31,066 nt of DNA from a virus. A program made the position numbers and the translations under genes. How positions within the stretch are numbered: the stretch's first letter is position 1; the number at the start of each line of letters is the position of its first letter. The notes under the pieces were generated by a model. The model ran no database searches, was not told where the DNA came from, and saw only the letters and a program-made list of their open reading frames with translations. Of this stretch, positions 16,824 to 25,242 are shown in pieces. The DNA is taken from the IMG/VR virus record IMGVR_UViG_3300001097_000042, positions 1 to 31,066 of that record; one strand, given 5' to 3'.

Positions 16824-18409
16824 GCTCTACCTTCTCCTTGTGCATTACGTCCAGAGATGGTTGTTGTAGAGTCTGAATTGTTATTTGTTCTCTCAGAATC
16901 TCTTTGGCGATTCCCTGCCAAATTTGCTACAGCATCAGTTGCTTGACGTGGTGACATTACAAATGGCTCATCTCCATCTGCTCTTTGTGGTAAGTCTAAC
17001 TTTTCACGAGCCTCATTTGGAGTCATAACTTGAGTTTTAACATATCTTTCAATAATTTGAGACTGAGCAATTTCATCTGTAAGGGTTAACTCATTAAACT
17101 TAAGTTCTAGAATGTCTGTTTTTTCTCTAATTATCTTATTAACAACCTTCTCTAAATGTTTCTGGGCTGGACGAGAAACCTGCTCTTTAAATGTACGATC
17201 TTGTGATAAGGCTGCTGCAATTCCAGAATCAGAGCCACCCAGTTTAGATATTGGAACTTGATGAGCAATCAGAATATCATCACGATTTTGCTTACGATAC
17301 TCTTTAAATGATCCCTCTTGAATACCATTCTCAACTGCTTCCATTTTAAACTCAACCTTGTTCTGGTCTGTGTCTCCAGGAAGCGGGATATAAAGTGTTC
17401 TATGGGATTGAGACTTAAGTCCAGTTTGAAGGAATCTAAACATCTTGTCTTCTCCATCAGAAGAAAGTTTGGCACCTTTAAGAGTTACTACGTATCTAGG
17501 AACAGCCTTGTTCTCAAAATAATCAATGTTGTATTGTGATGCTAATTGATCTCCAATGAGAGAAGGCAATGCAGCAATAATATCTGGAACCCCATAATAA
17601 GTGTTTAGAGGTGAGTATTCTTTATAATGAATAATTTCATTTGGACGTGCATCAGCAGTCATAGGGTTTACATTTTTAGCACCAAAGTTACGGAAGTAAA
17701 CTACAGAGTTTCCAATAATCTGAACATAGCCATCACGAAGTCTGCGTACACGAATAGTAGTTGCTGGAATGTGTCCAACATATCCGATATCTCCAGTTAC
17801 TGTTCTCCCAATTTCAAGAAAACCATTGCCAATTGCTTGTACGTCTGTGTAAAACTTTTCCATGGTTTTTGTAAAAGAATCATCATCGTTAAGATTTTCA
17901 AGCCAATCTTTTAATTCAAACCGCATTCTTTCAATTCTATTGCGAGCACGCTCTACAGCAGATTGATCTGTATTCATCTCAAACCTTAGCATTGTTCTAT
18001 CCGCAATATCAAAGCGGTATCCAAGACCTACAACGTTTTCTACCTTAGCGTCAATTGCAGCATGATTGGCAAAGGATGTGTCGTAGAAGTTTGCTAGTTC
18101 ATACATATTATATGGTGGAGTAATTACATCAAATAGACCGTAGCCATTTCTGTATACCGTTCCAGGATTGATAGCCTTTGAACTTGCATCAACTCCTGAT
18201 GGGGTTGCATTTGCTGAGTCTAGGTATGCATCTGTTGGAACTATAACTGCTTTTGCAACATTGCGAGAAGTTTTTCTACGAAAGTTTTGATTTAGTCCAT
18301 TGTAATCTTTTAAGTTTTCCCAGGATTTATTGAAAATATCTTGTGCTTTAAATGGGTTGTCTTCTTGTTCTTGGGTGTTTAAGCCAACTCTTAAATAATC
18401 ATCAGTCAT
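16814..18409 (-). CDS. Portal protein
   Basis: A 531-residue protein that forms the dodecameric DNA entry channel. The order of segments fits HK97/SPP1-like portals: an N-terminal region with YGLFDVITPPYNMYELANFY, then NHAAIDAKVENVVGLGYRFD, the central GNGFLEIGRTVTGDIGYVGH and IPATTIRVRR, NEIIHYKEYSPLNTYYGVPD, and the helical clip and crown with QVPISKLGGSDSGIAAALSQ. It ends with a polar Ser/Asn/Arg tail. Start choice: ATG at 18409 has GGAG 6 nt upstream and overlaps the upstream stop as ATGACTGA, indicating coupling; ATGs at 18421 and 18430 have no ribosome site. No terminase gene is found beside it, although phages usually place it just upstream. Confidence 0.93.
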   Translation of the reverse strand: MTDDYLRVGLNTQEQEDNPFKAQDIFNKSWENLKDYNGLNQNFRRKTSRNVAKAVIVPTDAYLDSANATPSGVDASSKAINPGTVYRNGYGLFDVITPPYNMYELANFYDTSFANHAAIDAKVENVVGLGYRFDIADRTMLRFEMNTDQSAVERARNRIERMRFELKDWLENLNDDDSFTKTMEKFYTDVQAIGNGFLEIGRTVTGDIGYVGHIPATTIRVRRLRDGYVQIIGNSVVYFRNFGAKNVNPMTADARPNEIIHYKEYSPLNTYYGVPDIIAALPSLIGDQLASQYNIDYFENKAVPRYVVTLKGAKLSSDGEDKMFRFLQTGLKSQSHRTLYIPLPGDTDQNKVEFKMEAVENGIQEGSFKEYRKQNRDDILIAHQVPISKLGGSDSGIAAALSQDRTFKEQVSRPAQKHLEKVVNKIIREKTDILELKFNELTLTDEIAQSQIIERYVKTQVMTPNEAREKLDLPQRADGDEPFVMSPRQATDAVANLAGNRQRDSERTNNNSDSTTTISGRNAQGEGRASQ

Positions 18410-18791
18410 CGCTTGCTCCATACTTATCATATGTTTGTCGTGCTGCTACCCAAGCACCATGATCATTCATTGATGGGATTAGTCCTTCTGAAAGTCTTTG
18501 CTTTTGTTCAGAGTATTCTTCTTCACTAACTCTATGCAGACCTGGAACAAAAACAGCCTCTCCCAAACCATCGTCACCATGACTTATTGCAGACTTCTTA
18601 AGTTCTGAAATTTTACTTATATCTCCACGCTCAGCGGGAATGTTTAAGACAGATCCTTGTCCGTCAGTAAACCAACTACCATTTGTTTTTTTGTATACAT
18701 ACAATCCCCACTCATAATGCTTCTCAATGACCTTGCGACGTACATTTTTAACATAGGGCTTACCAGTTTTTGGGTTAATAAGTGATTCCAT
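18402..18791 (-). CDS. Conserved pre-portal protein of unknown function
   Basis: A 129-residue protein translated just before the portal, overlapping it by eight bases. Segments such as GEAVFVPGLHRVSEEEYSEQ and GLIPSMNDHGAWVAARQ resemble small uncharacterised proteins next to portal genes in phages of actinobacteria; that resemblance is from memory. It is mixed basic/acidic, soluble, without signal peptide. The ATG at 18791 is preferred over GTG two codons upstream: TGCTATACT ends 7 nt before this ATG, so the mRNA would start at or one base before it. No Shine-Dalgarno site is present, in line with a leaderless mRNA. It may help portal assembly or expression, which is unproven. Confidence 0.7.
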   Translation of the reverse strand: MESLINPKTGKPYVKNVRRKVIEKHYEWGLYVYKKTNGSWFTDGQGSVLNIPAERGDISKISELKKSAISHGDDGLGEAVFVPGLHRVSEEEYSEQKQRLSEGLIPSMNDHGAWVAARQTYDKYGASDD

Positions 18792-18798
18792 AACCACA

Positions 18799-18807
18799 AG
18801 TATAGCA
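18799..18807 (-). promoter_or_regulatory. Extended -10 promoter of the head operon, leaderless
   Basis: TGCTATACT on the minus strand, starting just past the stop of the large adhesin-like gene and ending 7 nt before the ATG at 18791. It would drive the pre-portal and portal genes. Confidence 0.6.
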
Positions 18808-18809
18808 TA

Positions 18810-21800
18810 CTAGACTGGAATCTGTACCGTGCTCTGCCAATTTGTATTTGAATAGATCTTGAGTTTTTCTGCATCAAATATCATGCCTTCATCATCATCA
18901 ATAATAATCTTATTAGTTCCAGTGTAAGTCTTATATACGCTTTCTGGGCTTACCCCATAAAGATCTGATGCTGAAATAACAAGAACGCCTTGCCATGTAA
19001 AGTTATTTAACCAGAATTCCCAGTCAAAGTTAGTAAAACCATCTGACTCAACCCTTAGCCAAGGTCTGGTAAGAGTACTCTGAACCTGCTGAAGGTTATT
19101 TGCTTGATAATAGGCTATGTTATTAAATACCATTGGACCAGTTAAATTAATACCGCCAAGGTATCCATCAAAGTTTAAGGCTGTAGAGAATGCAATTCCA
19201 AGCACTCCCCACTCTTTTTTTGTAATGACTGGTTCACGAACAAGGACTCCATTCCAGAAGTAAGCAAGACCATTGAACTCTAATCCAGTGTTTTGACTGC
19301 GTGCAAAAATCTTAGCACGATTACCTTGATAACTGTTAGCAACCATATAGAACTTAATAGTGTCGCCTTTATATTCAATTTCAAAAAGTTCTGTTGGAGT
19401 TCCTGGGAAAAAATCATCATCATATCTCATCCAAACCTGGGCTGCGCTAACGCGATAATTAACAGCAGATGTTTGGTTAATTGGAATGGCAATTCCACGG
19501 CTTACCTGTGGATCAAATTGACCACGAACCTCTATACCAGTCTTTCTATTTAGATATAGGTATGGGGTACTTCCTTTATAAATACTGAATGGGTTCTTAG
19601 ATTTATAATCATAATATAATCCCGCCCTCTTATATGGGAACATATTAAGACTAAATCTAGTTCCAATTGGATTAAATGAGTTATCATTTAATGCTTGAGA
19701 AGCAAACTCTAGTCTACGCAAAGCAATTGGTTTTGTCAAGATATTTCTAATGTTAAACTCAAGGTGGTACACAATTGCAAGTTTGTTAAAATCAATAGTC
19801 TTTGTTGGATAAATAAGAGTATTATCTACAACCTCAAACCTTGTTGTTGCCCATAGGGGGTGGTCATCAATGTCAATAATTCTTGTAGACTTTGCTGCCT
19901 CTAATCTATCAAAACTTGTTTGTGGAGCATTGGCACCTTCAGACACATATTGAAAGGTTATGTAACTTCTAACAGATGCACTTTCTGTATCATATTGATA
20001 AAACTTTACAGATTTTTGTTTAACATCTTCATAGTTTGACCATCCAGTAAATAAAAAGTTATCAAACTGATAATATGTTTTTTGCTCTGGGTGCTCAAAT
20101 TGAGATTTTAAATCTGCATAGGTCCAAGACTCTGCAACCTCTTCTAATTGAGATGAAGATGAAGGTCCTGGATATCCAATATTAAATTGCAAGAAATCAA
20201 GATCATAGAACTGATTTCCAACATCATTGGTAACAAACTTTGCAAAGTATGAAAGAGGCAGGTAATCTTGCCAGTATCCAGATACTCCAATATCAAGAAA
20301 GAACTTTCCGTATGACTCTGTTGGTAGCAAGGTATAACTTGCTGTGTGATCTATAAGTTCTTGATCTGATTCAAATAAACAGAATCCGTCTTCATTAAAA
20401 TAATTTTCTAACTCTGATGCATTAAAACTCGTTGATAGACCTACAGTATAGATGTTTCCAGTAAAGGTGTATAAACCTGAATCATCCCCACCAACATACA
20501 CCTTTAAGCCATTTCTTTCACCAAAGAATGAGGCAATGTTTCCACCAAAAGAGTTAATCATGGTTTGTAGGTTTACTCCAACGGCAATTGGCTGTCCTAT
20601 TGGAAAATCTTGAAGAGAATAAAACTCTTCTTGAATTCCGTTATATGTTAGGTAGTAGTCAATATCTGGACCGTTTTTTATTACGGTAAAAGAGTTGCCA
20701 TTTAAACTATTATAGATTTTAAACAAAACTTGATCTGAGGCATCATCTTCATTAATTTGAAAAACACCATATATAGAGTGAATTTCATCTGCTAAAATAT
20801 TAAACCTTGTAAAATTAATATAAGGGTTTACTGAGTTCCAAGTATTGTTTGGTCTAAAGGTAATAAACTTGTTTGGTATTTCCAATCCAGACGGAACATC
20901 TTGAATCTCTTGGTTATCGCTATAGAACTCATTAATAGTTTTTGAGTCTAGGAATATCTCTGGAAGAGAATATTCTGGTGTTGTTAATGCTGTATTTGTT
21001 GTTACTAGATTATCAAATGTACCCTGCTGCCAAGAGGCAAAATCGGGGTAGTTATAATTTGAAGCATAGTCTGCAAAAGGATAATCAATAAAAGCAGACG
21101 TTCCTCCATATGCTGAGTTAATCCCTTCTGGAGAAAGAACACCTTGACCATATACCCATCTACGCTTTGCAATAGTTACTGGCACTTGATATGGATAAAT
21201 AGCAACACAGTCAATTTCTATTGGCGTTACATCTTCGTATGAATAAAATCCAAGCCAGTCTTGTGATTTTCCTAAGTCTAGTGGTGTTGGCAAATTTAAG
21301 GTTTCTGTATCAACAGCAAAAGAAATAATCTCTTCACCATTTAATAAAACGCTTGCTGAGTTTCTAATAACACGAATATGAATTAACATTGGTCTAAACC
21401 ACTCGCCGACAAAGTGCGAAGCAAACTCTGTCCCAAGAACAAAAGTTAAAAAACCACCTTCAACATAGAGTCCGTCTGTTCCAGATATAGGACCAAATAT
21501 TCTTTTTGGTGTTGGTGAATCACAAGAGATTCTTGCCCAAAACTCTACTGTATATTCTTTGTATCTGCCAAGTTCATTTAAAAACCCTTTTCCTGGCAAG
21601 ATTAACGATGGATCTCCTCCAGAGTTAGTTGATAGAACTGTTACTCCAGATGCTCCAAATACCATAGGTACGCTAGAATTTTTTGCTACTAAGGCATTAT
21701 TATCAATAAGATAATATCCTTCTTCAACTGATATTCCATATGGTAGTGCTGGCAAGACTTGATTAGATGTTGTTAATGCTATTGTTTCTGGAAATGGTTC

Positions 21801-22415
21801 AGGTTCAATACCAAGTGACTTAGAATTATATTCTTCTGACCATTGACCAACTGTTATTCCGTTTATATAAAATTGATAATCTGCTGTATTTGCTCCGCCA
21901 GAATTAGTGTTTATCTTAAAGACAGCCCTTAACTCTGTGTTTTCATCTGGGATTTCAAATGTTTCAGAAACAAATCCCCAGTTATTAAATAAAGTAGTTT
22001 CAAATGTTTTAAGTTTTTGCACAACAAAAGATGTTGTTGTATCTGTATATTCATATCCTATTGATACAGAAGACAAGTAAGCACTATTTGAATAGAAGTA
22101 TCCACCTACAGAAAAAGTTCCAAGGTTTGAGTTCAAATCTGTAAAGTTAACAAGATTAGGGCTAATACAAGAAATCTCATTTGTTGCTCCACCTGGAATG
22201 GTGCCTAATACTGATGTTGTTGTACTATATGGAAATGGTTCATTTTCAATTACTGCCTCTGTCGCTGTACCGCCAGTAACTGACCATTCGTTTTCAATAT
22301 TACGATTGGCTTCAGATATAAGGCTTACATAGTTAGCGGTATCGTCTAGCGCCCAAAGAACAAGTGGATGTTCTGAGTATATCTTTTCTGCATATAAGTT
22401 TGACGGGTTAGACAT
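18810..22415 (-). CDS. Large LamG/adhesin-like tail protein (1201 aa)
   Basis: A 1201-residue protein, probably exposed on the tail or as a fibre. It starts with YSEHPLVLWALDDTANYVSL, the entry to a laminin-G/concanavalin-like domain common in phage adhesins, and further LamG-like stretches are visible (residues about 290-420, with YTVEFWARISCDSPTPKRIF and LIHIRVIRNSASVLLNGEEI; about 530-680, with FITFRPNNTWNSVNPYINFT; and about 1010-1120). Such folds often bind sugars. There is no signal peptide or membrane segment. The gene sits upstream of the head genes, away from the other minor tail genes at the left edge. GGAG precedes the ATG by 5 nt and an extended -10 element lies upstream. Binding to host polysaccharide is an inference from the fold. 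Confidence 0.75.
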   Translation of the reverse strand: MSNPSNLYAEKIYSEHPLVLWALDDTANYVSLISEANRNIENEWSVTGGTATEAVIENEPFPYSTTTSVLGTIPGGATNEISCISPNLVNFTDLNSNLGTFSVGGYFYSNSAYLSSVSIGYEYTDTTTSFVVQKLKTFETTLFNNWGFVSETFEIPDENTELRAVFKINTNSGGANTADYQFYINGITVGQWSEEYNSKSLGIEPEPFPETIALTTSNQVLPALPYGISVEEGYYLIDNNALVAKNSSVPMVFGASGVTVLSTNSGGDPSLILPGKGFLNELGRYKEYTVEFWARISCDSPTPKRIFGPISGTDGLYVEGGFLTFVLGTEFASHFVGEWFRPMLIHIRVIRNSASVLLNGEEIISFAVDTETLNLPTPLDLGKSQDWLGFYSYEDVTPIEIDCVAIYPYQVPVTIAKRRWVYGQGVLSPEGINSAYGGTSAFIDYPFADYASNYNYPDFASWQQGTFDNLVTTNTALTTPEYSLPEIFLDSKTINEFYSDNQEIQDVPSGLEIPNKFITFRPNNTWNSVNPYINFTRFNILADEIHSIYGVFQINEDDASDQVLFKIYNSLNGNSFTVIKNGPDIDYYLTYNGIQEEFYSLQDFPIGQPIAVGVNLQTMINSFGGNIASFFGERNGLKVYVGGDDSGLYTFTGNIYTVGLSTSFNASELENYFNEDGFCLFESDQELIDHTASYTLLPTESYGKFFLDIGVSGYWQDYLPLSYFAKFVTNDVGNQFYDLDFLQFNIGYPGPSSSSQLEEVAESWTYADLKSQFEHPEQKTYYQFDNFLFTGWSNYEDVKQKSVKFYQYDTESASVRSYITFQYVSEGANAPQTSFDRLEAAKSTRIIDIDDHPLWATTRFEVVDNTLIYPTKTIDFNKLAIVYHLEFNIRNILTKPIALRRLEFASQALNDNSFNPIGTRFSLNMFPYKRAGLYYDYKSKNPFSIYKGSTPYLYLNRKTGIEVRGQFDPQVSRGIAIPINQTSAVNYRVSAAQVWMRYDDDFFPGTPTELFEIEYKGDTIKFYMVANSYQGNRAKIFARSQNTGLEFNGLAYFWNGVLVREPVITKKEWGVLGIAFSTALNFDGYLGGINLTGPMVFNNIAYYQANNLQQVQSTLTRPWLRVESDGFTNFDWEFWLNNFTWQGVLVISASDLYGVSPESVYKTYTGTNKIIIDDDEGMIFDAEKLKIYSNTNWQSTVQIPV

Positions 22416-22432
22416 GATTCTCCTATACCCTT

Positions 22433-22441
22433 ATTATAGCA
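22433..22441 (-). promoter_or_regulatory. Extended -10 promoter of the large adhesin-like gene
   Basis: TGCTATAAT on the minus strand between the endonuclease stop and the ATG at 22415. The predicted leader is about 11 nt, just long enough for its GGAG site. Confidence 0.6.
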
Positions 22442-22445
22442 GTTG

Positions 22446-23042
22446 TCATTTATTTTTATGTCTATCAATATAGTCAGCAAGGAGCCTAAGAATTGTGGGG
22501 TTATCTTTTGCTTGTCCCATAGATCTATTGCAGTTTTGGCATAAGGTTCCACGAACACATTTTCCACAAGATATTCTTTTATTGCAACATTCGTGATCGT
22601 GATCAATTGTTAGGTTTTCTAACGATCCGCACACTTCACATGGATTAGATAACATTGTTATTAATTGCTCTGATGTTAGATTATATGTTCTTTTTGTGGC
22701 ATCGTGCGTTCCGCATAGCCTAACTGCTTTGTGTTTATTTGAACAATATGGAACATCACAATCAACTTTATTATAAATTAGTTTTTTAATTGGAACCTCT
22801 GCGCTAATATTTCCAGTATTTAAAAATCTATAGTAATGGCTAGAGCAATAGTTTAAAGAATAATGTTTTTTTGTACATTTTTTAACAATACAAAACTGAG
22901 GACGTTTTTCTTGTTTTTTTGCACCAAGATCTCTTCTTTTTTTTTCTCTATAATGATTATGGCAAAGTCTTTTGGCATGAACCGTTTTATTACAATCTGC
23001 AAAGATACATAAATCATTTGAATCTTGTACATTATCAATCAT
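22446..23042 (-). CDS. Endonuclease VII-like homing endonuclease with three zinc fingers
   Basis: A 198-residue free-standing endonuclease. Three tandem C-x4-C-x9-C-x2-H units lie at C12/C17/C27/H30, C51/C56/C66/H69 and C95/C100/C110/H113; they probably bind zinc and contact DNA. The C-terminal nuclease domain is of the recombination endonuclease VII/HNH type: C135-x2-C138, the IDHDH active-site segment (146-150), VRGTLCQNCN (163-172, with C168 and C171) and KDNPTI. Such genes copy themselves into cut relatives of the phage and often sit beside conserved genes, here the reductase. There is no Shine-Dalgarno site; TGGTACAAT ends 6 nt before the ATG, implying a leaderless mRNA. Whether it cuts within the reductase gene of related phages is an inference. 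Confidence 0.9.
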   Translation of the reverse strand: MIDNVQDSNDLCIFADCNKTVHAKRLCHNHYREKKRRDLGAKKQEKRPQFCIVKKCTKKHYSLNYCSSHYYRFLNTGNISAEVPIKKLIYNKVDCDVPYCSNKHKAVRLCGTHDATKRTYNLTSEQLITMLSNPCEVCGSLENLTIDHDHECCNKRISCGKCVRGTLCQNCNRSMGQAKDNPTILRLLADYIDRHKNK

Positions 23043-23048
23043 TTGATA

Positions 23049-23057
23049 ATTGTACCA
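23049..23057 (-). promoter_or_regulatory. Extended -10 promoter of the endonuclease gene, leaderless
   Basis: TGGTACAAT on the minus strand in the 26-bp gap after the reductase gene, ending 6 nt before the ATG at 23042. Confidence 0.55.
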
Positions 23058-23058
23058 T

Positions 23059-23067
23059 ACTTTATGT
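23059..23067 (-). repeat. 9-bp repeat flanking the reductase gene, downstream copy
   Basis: ACATAAAGT on the minus strand, one base after the reductase stop codon. The same 9 bases in the same orientation occur upstream of the reductase gene at 25221-25229, so the gene lies between two direct copies. Chance is possible for an AT-rich 9-mer. Confidence 0.4.
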
Positions 23068-23068
23068 A

Positions 23069-25090
23069 TTAAATAAGACAGTTATCATTGTTGCAATATT
23101 TTTCTCCAAGGGCATCAAGATTTTCTACACCGTCATAAATAGCAGACCAGTCAATAGTTGCTATTTTGCCAATATAAGAGTTATATTCTTCTTCTGTAAT
23201 TTCTTGATAAGGTTGTTGAGGGTATACTTTGTTACCCATTGGCAAAAATGAAACTGCCTTTAGTTGACCCTCGTACATGTGAAGTGCTGGGGCAATAAAC
23301 TTTGTCTCAGTCTCTTTATCAAATGATAAAGTTACAGAAACACCATTATCTGACCAGTACTTCTGAGCAGTTGCTGCAAGACCAATCTTCTCAAACATGC
23401 TAACATCTTTTTCAGCACGAGGATGACCTGATGCTACTGGGAAATAGACTACTCGAGTATTTGCTGATACAAGGTCTTTCTCAATCTTATACCCTGCCGC
23501 TCTAAACAAATGAAGCATTGGATCAGTATTTCCAAAACGAATAGCACGAAGATAGAATGCTCCTCCAGGACCCCAGTGAACTCCAGGTGTAGCACCAGAA
23601 AGAAGTGATACAGATCCTGATGGCTTGACTGTTGTTACACGAATTGATTCACGAACACATAGCCATTCTGAATACTGCTTGTCATAACTACGAATCTTTT
23701 TGTATCCTTCATCCATCCACTCACGAGTTACTGGTAAACCATTTTGATCAGCAAATGATGCAATGCCTGTAAGTGATGTTCCGATACGGCGATTACGTTG
23801 CATAATGCCGTTTGTTTGTTGCCAGTGTGTGGGAAGAAGTGTTACAGTCTTTCCATAAAGATAAGCAAACTTCAATGTCTTGAGGAAGTCCTCCTTGGAA
23901 TCATGACGATTTAAGTGCACTTCTACAAGTGTACAAAGTTCATAACTTTCAAGACCCATCTCTGCACATGGGTTCATTCCCATCACACGATAGTCTTTTC
24001 CATCTGCTGGATCTGCAAGTCTTCCATAATTACGAGCAACATCAAGCCAAATAAAACCTGGCTCTCCATTATCTGCAATTAAATCTACATAGTCCTCATA
24101 TTTAGTTCCAACGGTTGCTGCAATAGAGTTATTACTCATCCATGCCCACCCTGGATTTTCTGAATCAAACGAGTTTCTTTCTGGAAATACTTCTGCATTT
24201 TTTAGATTAATAAAATCTTTATCTTCTGGTGTGCCAAGTGCAAGGGTAGCAGAACGACGAACATTACCAGAAACAACACATGTACCAATAAGATTTATAA
24301 TATCTGTAATAGCACGAGAGTCTAATGTTTCTCCTGCTCTGCCGCCAATTACTTTACGAAGTCTTTTATGTAATTCAATTAATGGCTTAGGTCCTGAAGC
24401 AACTCCACCAAACCCCTTAATGGGTGCTCCCAGTGGACGAATCTCAGAATAATCAAACTCTTGAATACTTTGATTTTGACGAAGGAATGAATTCAAAATC
24501 ATCCGAACTGACTCAACCCATCCTTCACGGGTATCAGGAATAACATAGGTATTTACAGGCTCTGTAGGGCTATAGATAGGCATGTCTTTATCTTGACCAA
24601 TAGTGTCGAAGCCTACTCCAATACCCAGCATAAGGGCATCCATAACCCATGCAAATAGGGTTCCTGGGTCATTGCGATCAAGGTCACGAGTAGATACCAT
24701 AGCGCAGTTTTGAAGAGCAGCAGAGTTGCGCTTCTCCATAGTCATAGATGTTCCAAATGTCCACATTCCACGACCTGGAGGTGTCCACTTTAATTCAAAC
24801 ATTCTTTGGAAGGCTTCTTGTGCAGACTTTTGAGCCTTGTTATCATTCCAAGGTAGTCTATTTTCTTTAGCATGGTTTTTTTGAACTGAGTACATACCCT
24901 CGATTACACGCTTACAAACCTCATACCATCTTTCTTTTGTTCCATCCTCTTTAACACGAGAATAGGTGCGGATAAATGTGATCTCACCTAAAGAGTTAGA
25001 TCCAGCATCTGAAAAGCCAAAAGGTGCTGGAGCCTCTTTATATTTTGCAATAAAATCATCTAGTAAACGAAAAGAAAAGACATCTGACAT
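23069..25090 (-). CDS. nrdJ: Class II adenosylcobalamin-dependent ribonucleoside triphosphate reductase
   Basis: A 673-residue monomeric reductase that converts ribonucleoside triphosphates to deoxyribonucleotides for phage DNA synthesis, using vitamin B12 coenzyme. Key residues are in place compared with the Lactobacillus leichmannii enzyme: C129 (LQNCAMVST), N373-P-C375-A-E377 (radical Cys and Glu), C386 (YELCTL), and the C-terminal pair C666/C671 in CNNDNCLI. Spacings of 11 (375/386) and 5 (666/671) equal those of C408/C419 and C731/C736 in that enzyme (739 residues). TTVKPSGSVSLLSGATPGVH is the conserved substrate-site segment. It appears intact, with no intein. The ribosome site is GAGAGG, rather far (12 nt) from the ATG. 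As a metabolic gene it is out of place among fibre and head genes, and an endonuclease gene follows directly. Confidence 0.95.
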   Translation of the reverse strand: MSDVFSFRLLDDFIAKYKEAPAPFGFSDAGSNSLGEITFIRTYSRVKEDGTKERWYEVCKRVIEGMYSVQKNHAKENRLPWNDNKAQKSAQEAFQRMFELKWTPPGRGMWTFGTSMTMEKRNSAALQNCAMVSTRDLDRNDPGTLFAWVMDALMLGIGVGFDTIGQDKDMPIYSPTEPVNTYVIPDTREGWVESVRMILNSFLRQNQSIQEFDYSEIRPLGAPIKGFGGVASGPKPLIELHKRLRKVIGGRAGETLDSRAITDIINLIGTCVVSGNVRRSATLALGTPEDKDFINLKNAEVFPERNSFDSENPGWAWMSNNSIAATVGTKYEDYVDLIADNGEPGFIWLDVARNYGRLADPADGKDYRVMGMNPCAEMGLESYELCTLVEVHLNRHDSKEDFLKTLKFAYLYGKTVTLLPTHWQQTNGIMQRNRRIGTSLTGIASFADQNGLPVTREWMDEGYKKIRSYDKQYSEWLCVRESIRVTTVKPSGSVSLLSGATPGVHWGPGGAFYLRAIRFGNTDPMLHLFRAAGYKIEKDLVSANTRVVYFPVASGHPRAEKDVSMFEKIGLAATAQKYWSDNGVSVTLSFDKETETKFIAPALHMYEGQLKAVSFLPMGNKVYPQQPYQEITEEEYNSYIGKIATIDWSAIYDGVENLDALGEKYCNNDNCLI

Positions 25091-25126
25091 TGGATTTGTA
25101 AACCTCTCAATAAAATTAACAATAGA

Positions 25127-25145
25127 ACTTTACATCTCGTAAAGT
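25127..25145 (-). promoter_or_regulatory. 5'-terminal stem-loop of the reductase mRNA
   Basis: ACTTTAC-gagat-GTAAAGT on the minus strand, a perfect 7-bp stem. It begins 6 nt after the TATACT element, that is at the predicted first base of the mRNA. It could protect the 5' end, or be a DNA operator, as it overlaps the start site. Confidence 0.55.
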
Positions 25146-25151
25146 ACTCTA

Positions 25152-25160
25152 AGTATAGCA
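25152..25160 (-). promoter_or_regulatory. Extended -10 promoter of the reductase gene
   Basis: TGCTATACT on the minus strand, predicting a leader of about 55 nt before the ATG at 25090. The leader is too short for a cobalamin riboswitch. A plus-strand TGTTATAAT lies 3 bp away (25164-25172), so the site may fire both ways. Confidence 0.55.
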
Positions 25161-25163
25161 CAT

Positions 25164-25172
25164 TGTTATAAT
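25164..25172 (+). promoter_or_regulatory. Possible divergent plus-strand -10 element
   Basis: TGTTATAAT on the plus strand, back to back with the reductase promoter. No plus-strand gene follows; a transcript would run into the hairpin at 25199-25231 and be antisense to the fibre gene ending at 25243. Could be chance in AT-rich DNA. Confidence 0.25.
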
Positions 25173-25198
25173 ATTTTTTACGCTTGCTTTAAAACATT

Positions 25199-25231
25199 AA
25201 GCATAAAGTAAAGGTTAAGCACTTTATGTTT
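25199..25231 (-). terminator. Weak hairpin after the 310-residue fibre gene
   Basis: CATAAAGT and ACTTTATG form an 8-bp AT-rich stem with an 11-nt loop, 12 nt after the stop at 25243; AATGTTTT follows on the minus strand. On the plus strand the stem extends to 11 bp through a G-U pair and ends in TTTTG. A weak terminator in either direction, or an operator. Confidence 0.35.
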
Positions 25232-25242
25232 TGTAAAGTAGT

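Noticed and set aside
22346-22606. Alternative minus-strand frame across the endonuclease end and adhesin start
   Set aside because: It overlaps two well-supported genes in another frame and shows no domain pattern.
23069-25090. Intein or group I intron in the reductase gene, a frequent insertion site
   Set aside because: The reading frame is continuous and all conserved segments follow each other at normal spacing.
25091-25145. Cobalamin riboswitch before the B12-dependent reductase
   Set aside because: The predicted leader is only about 55 nt and contains a single 7-bp hairpin; none of the conserved B12-box sequence is present.
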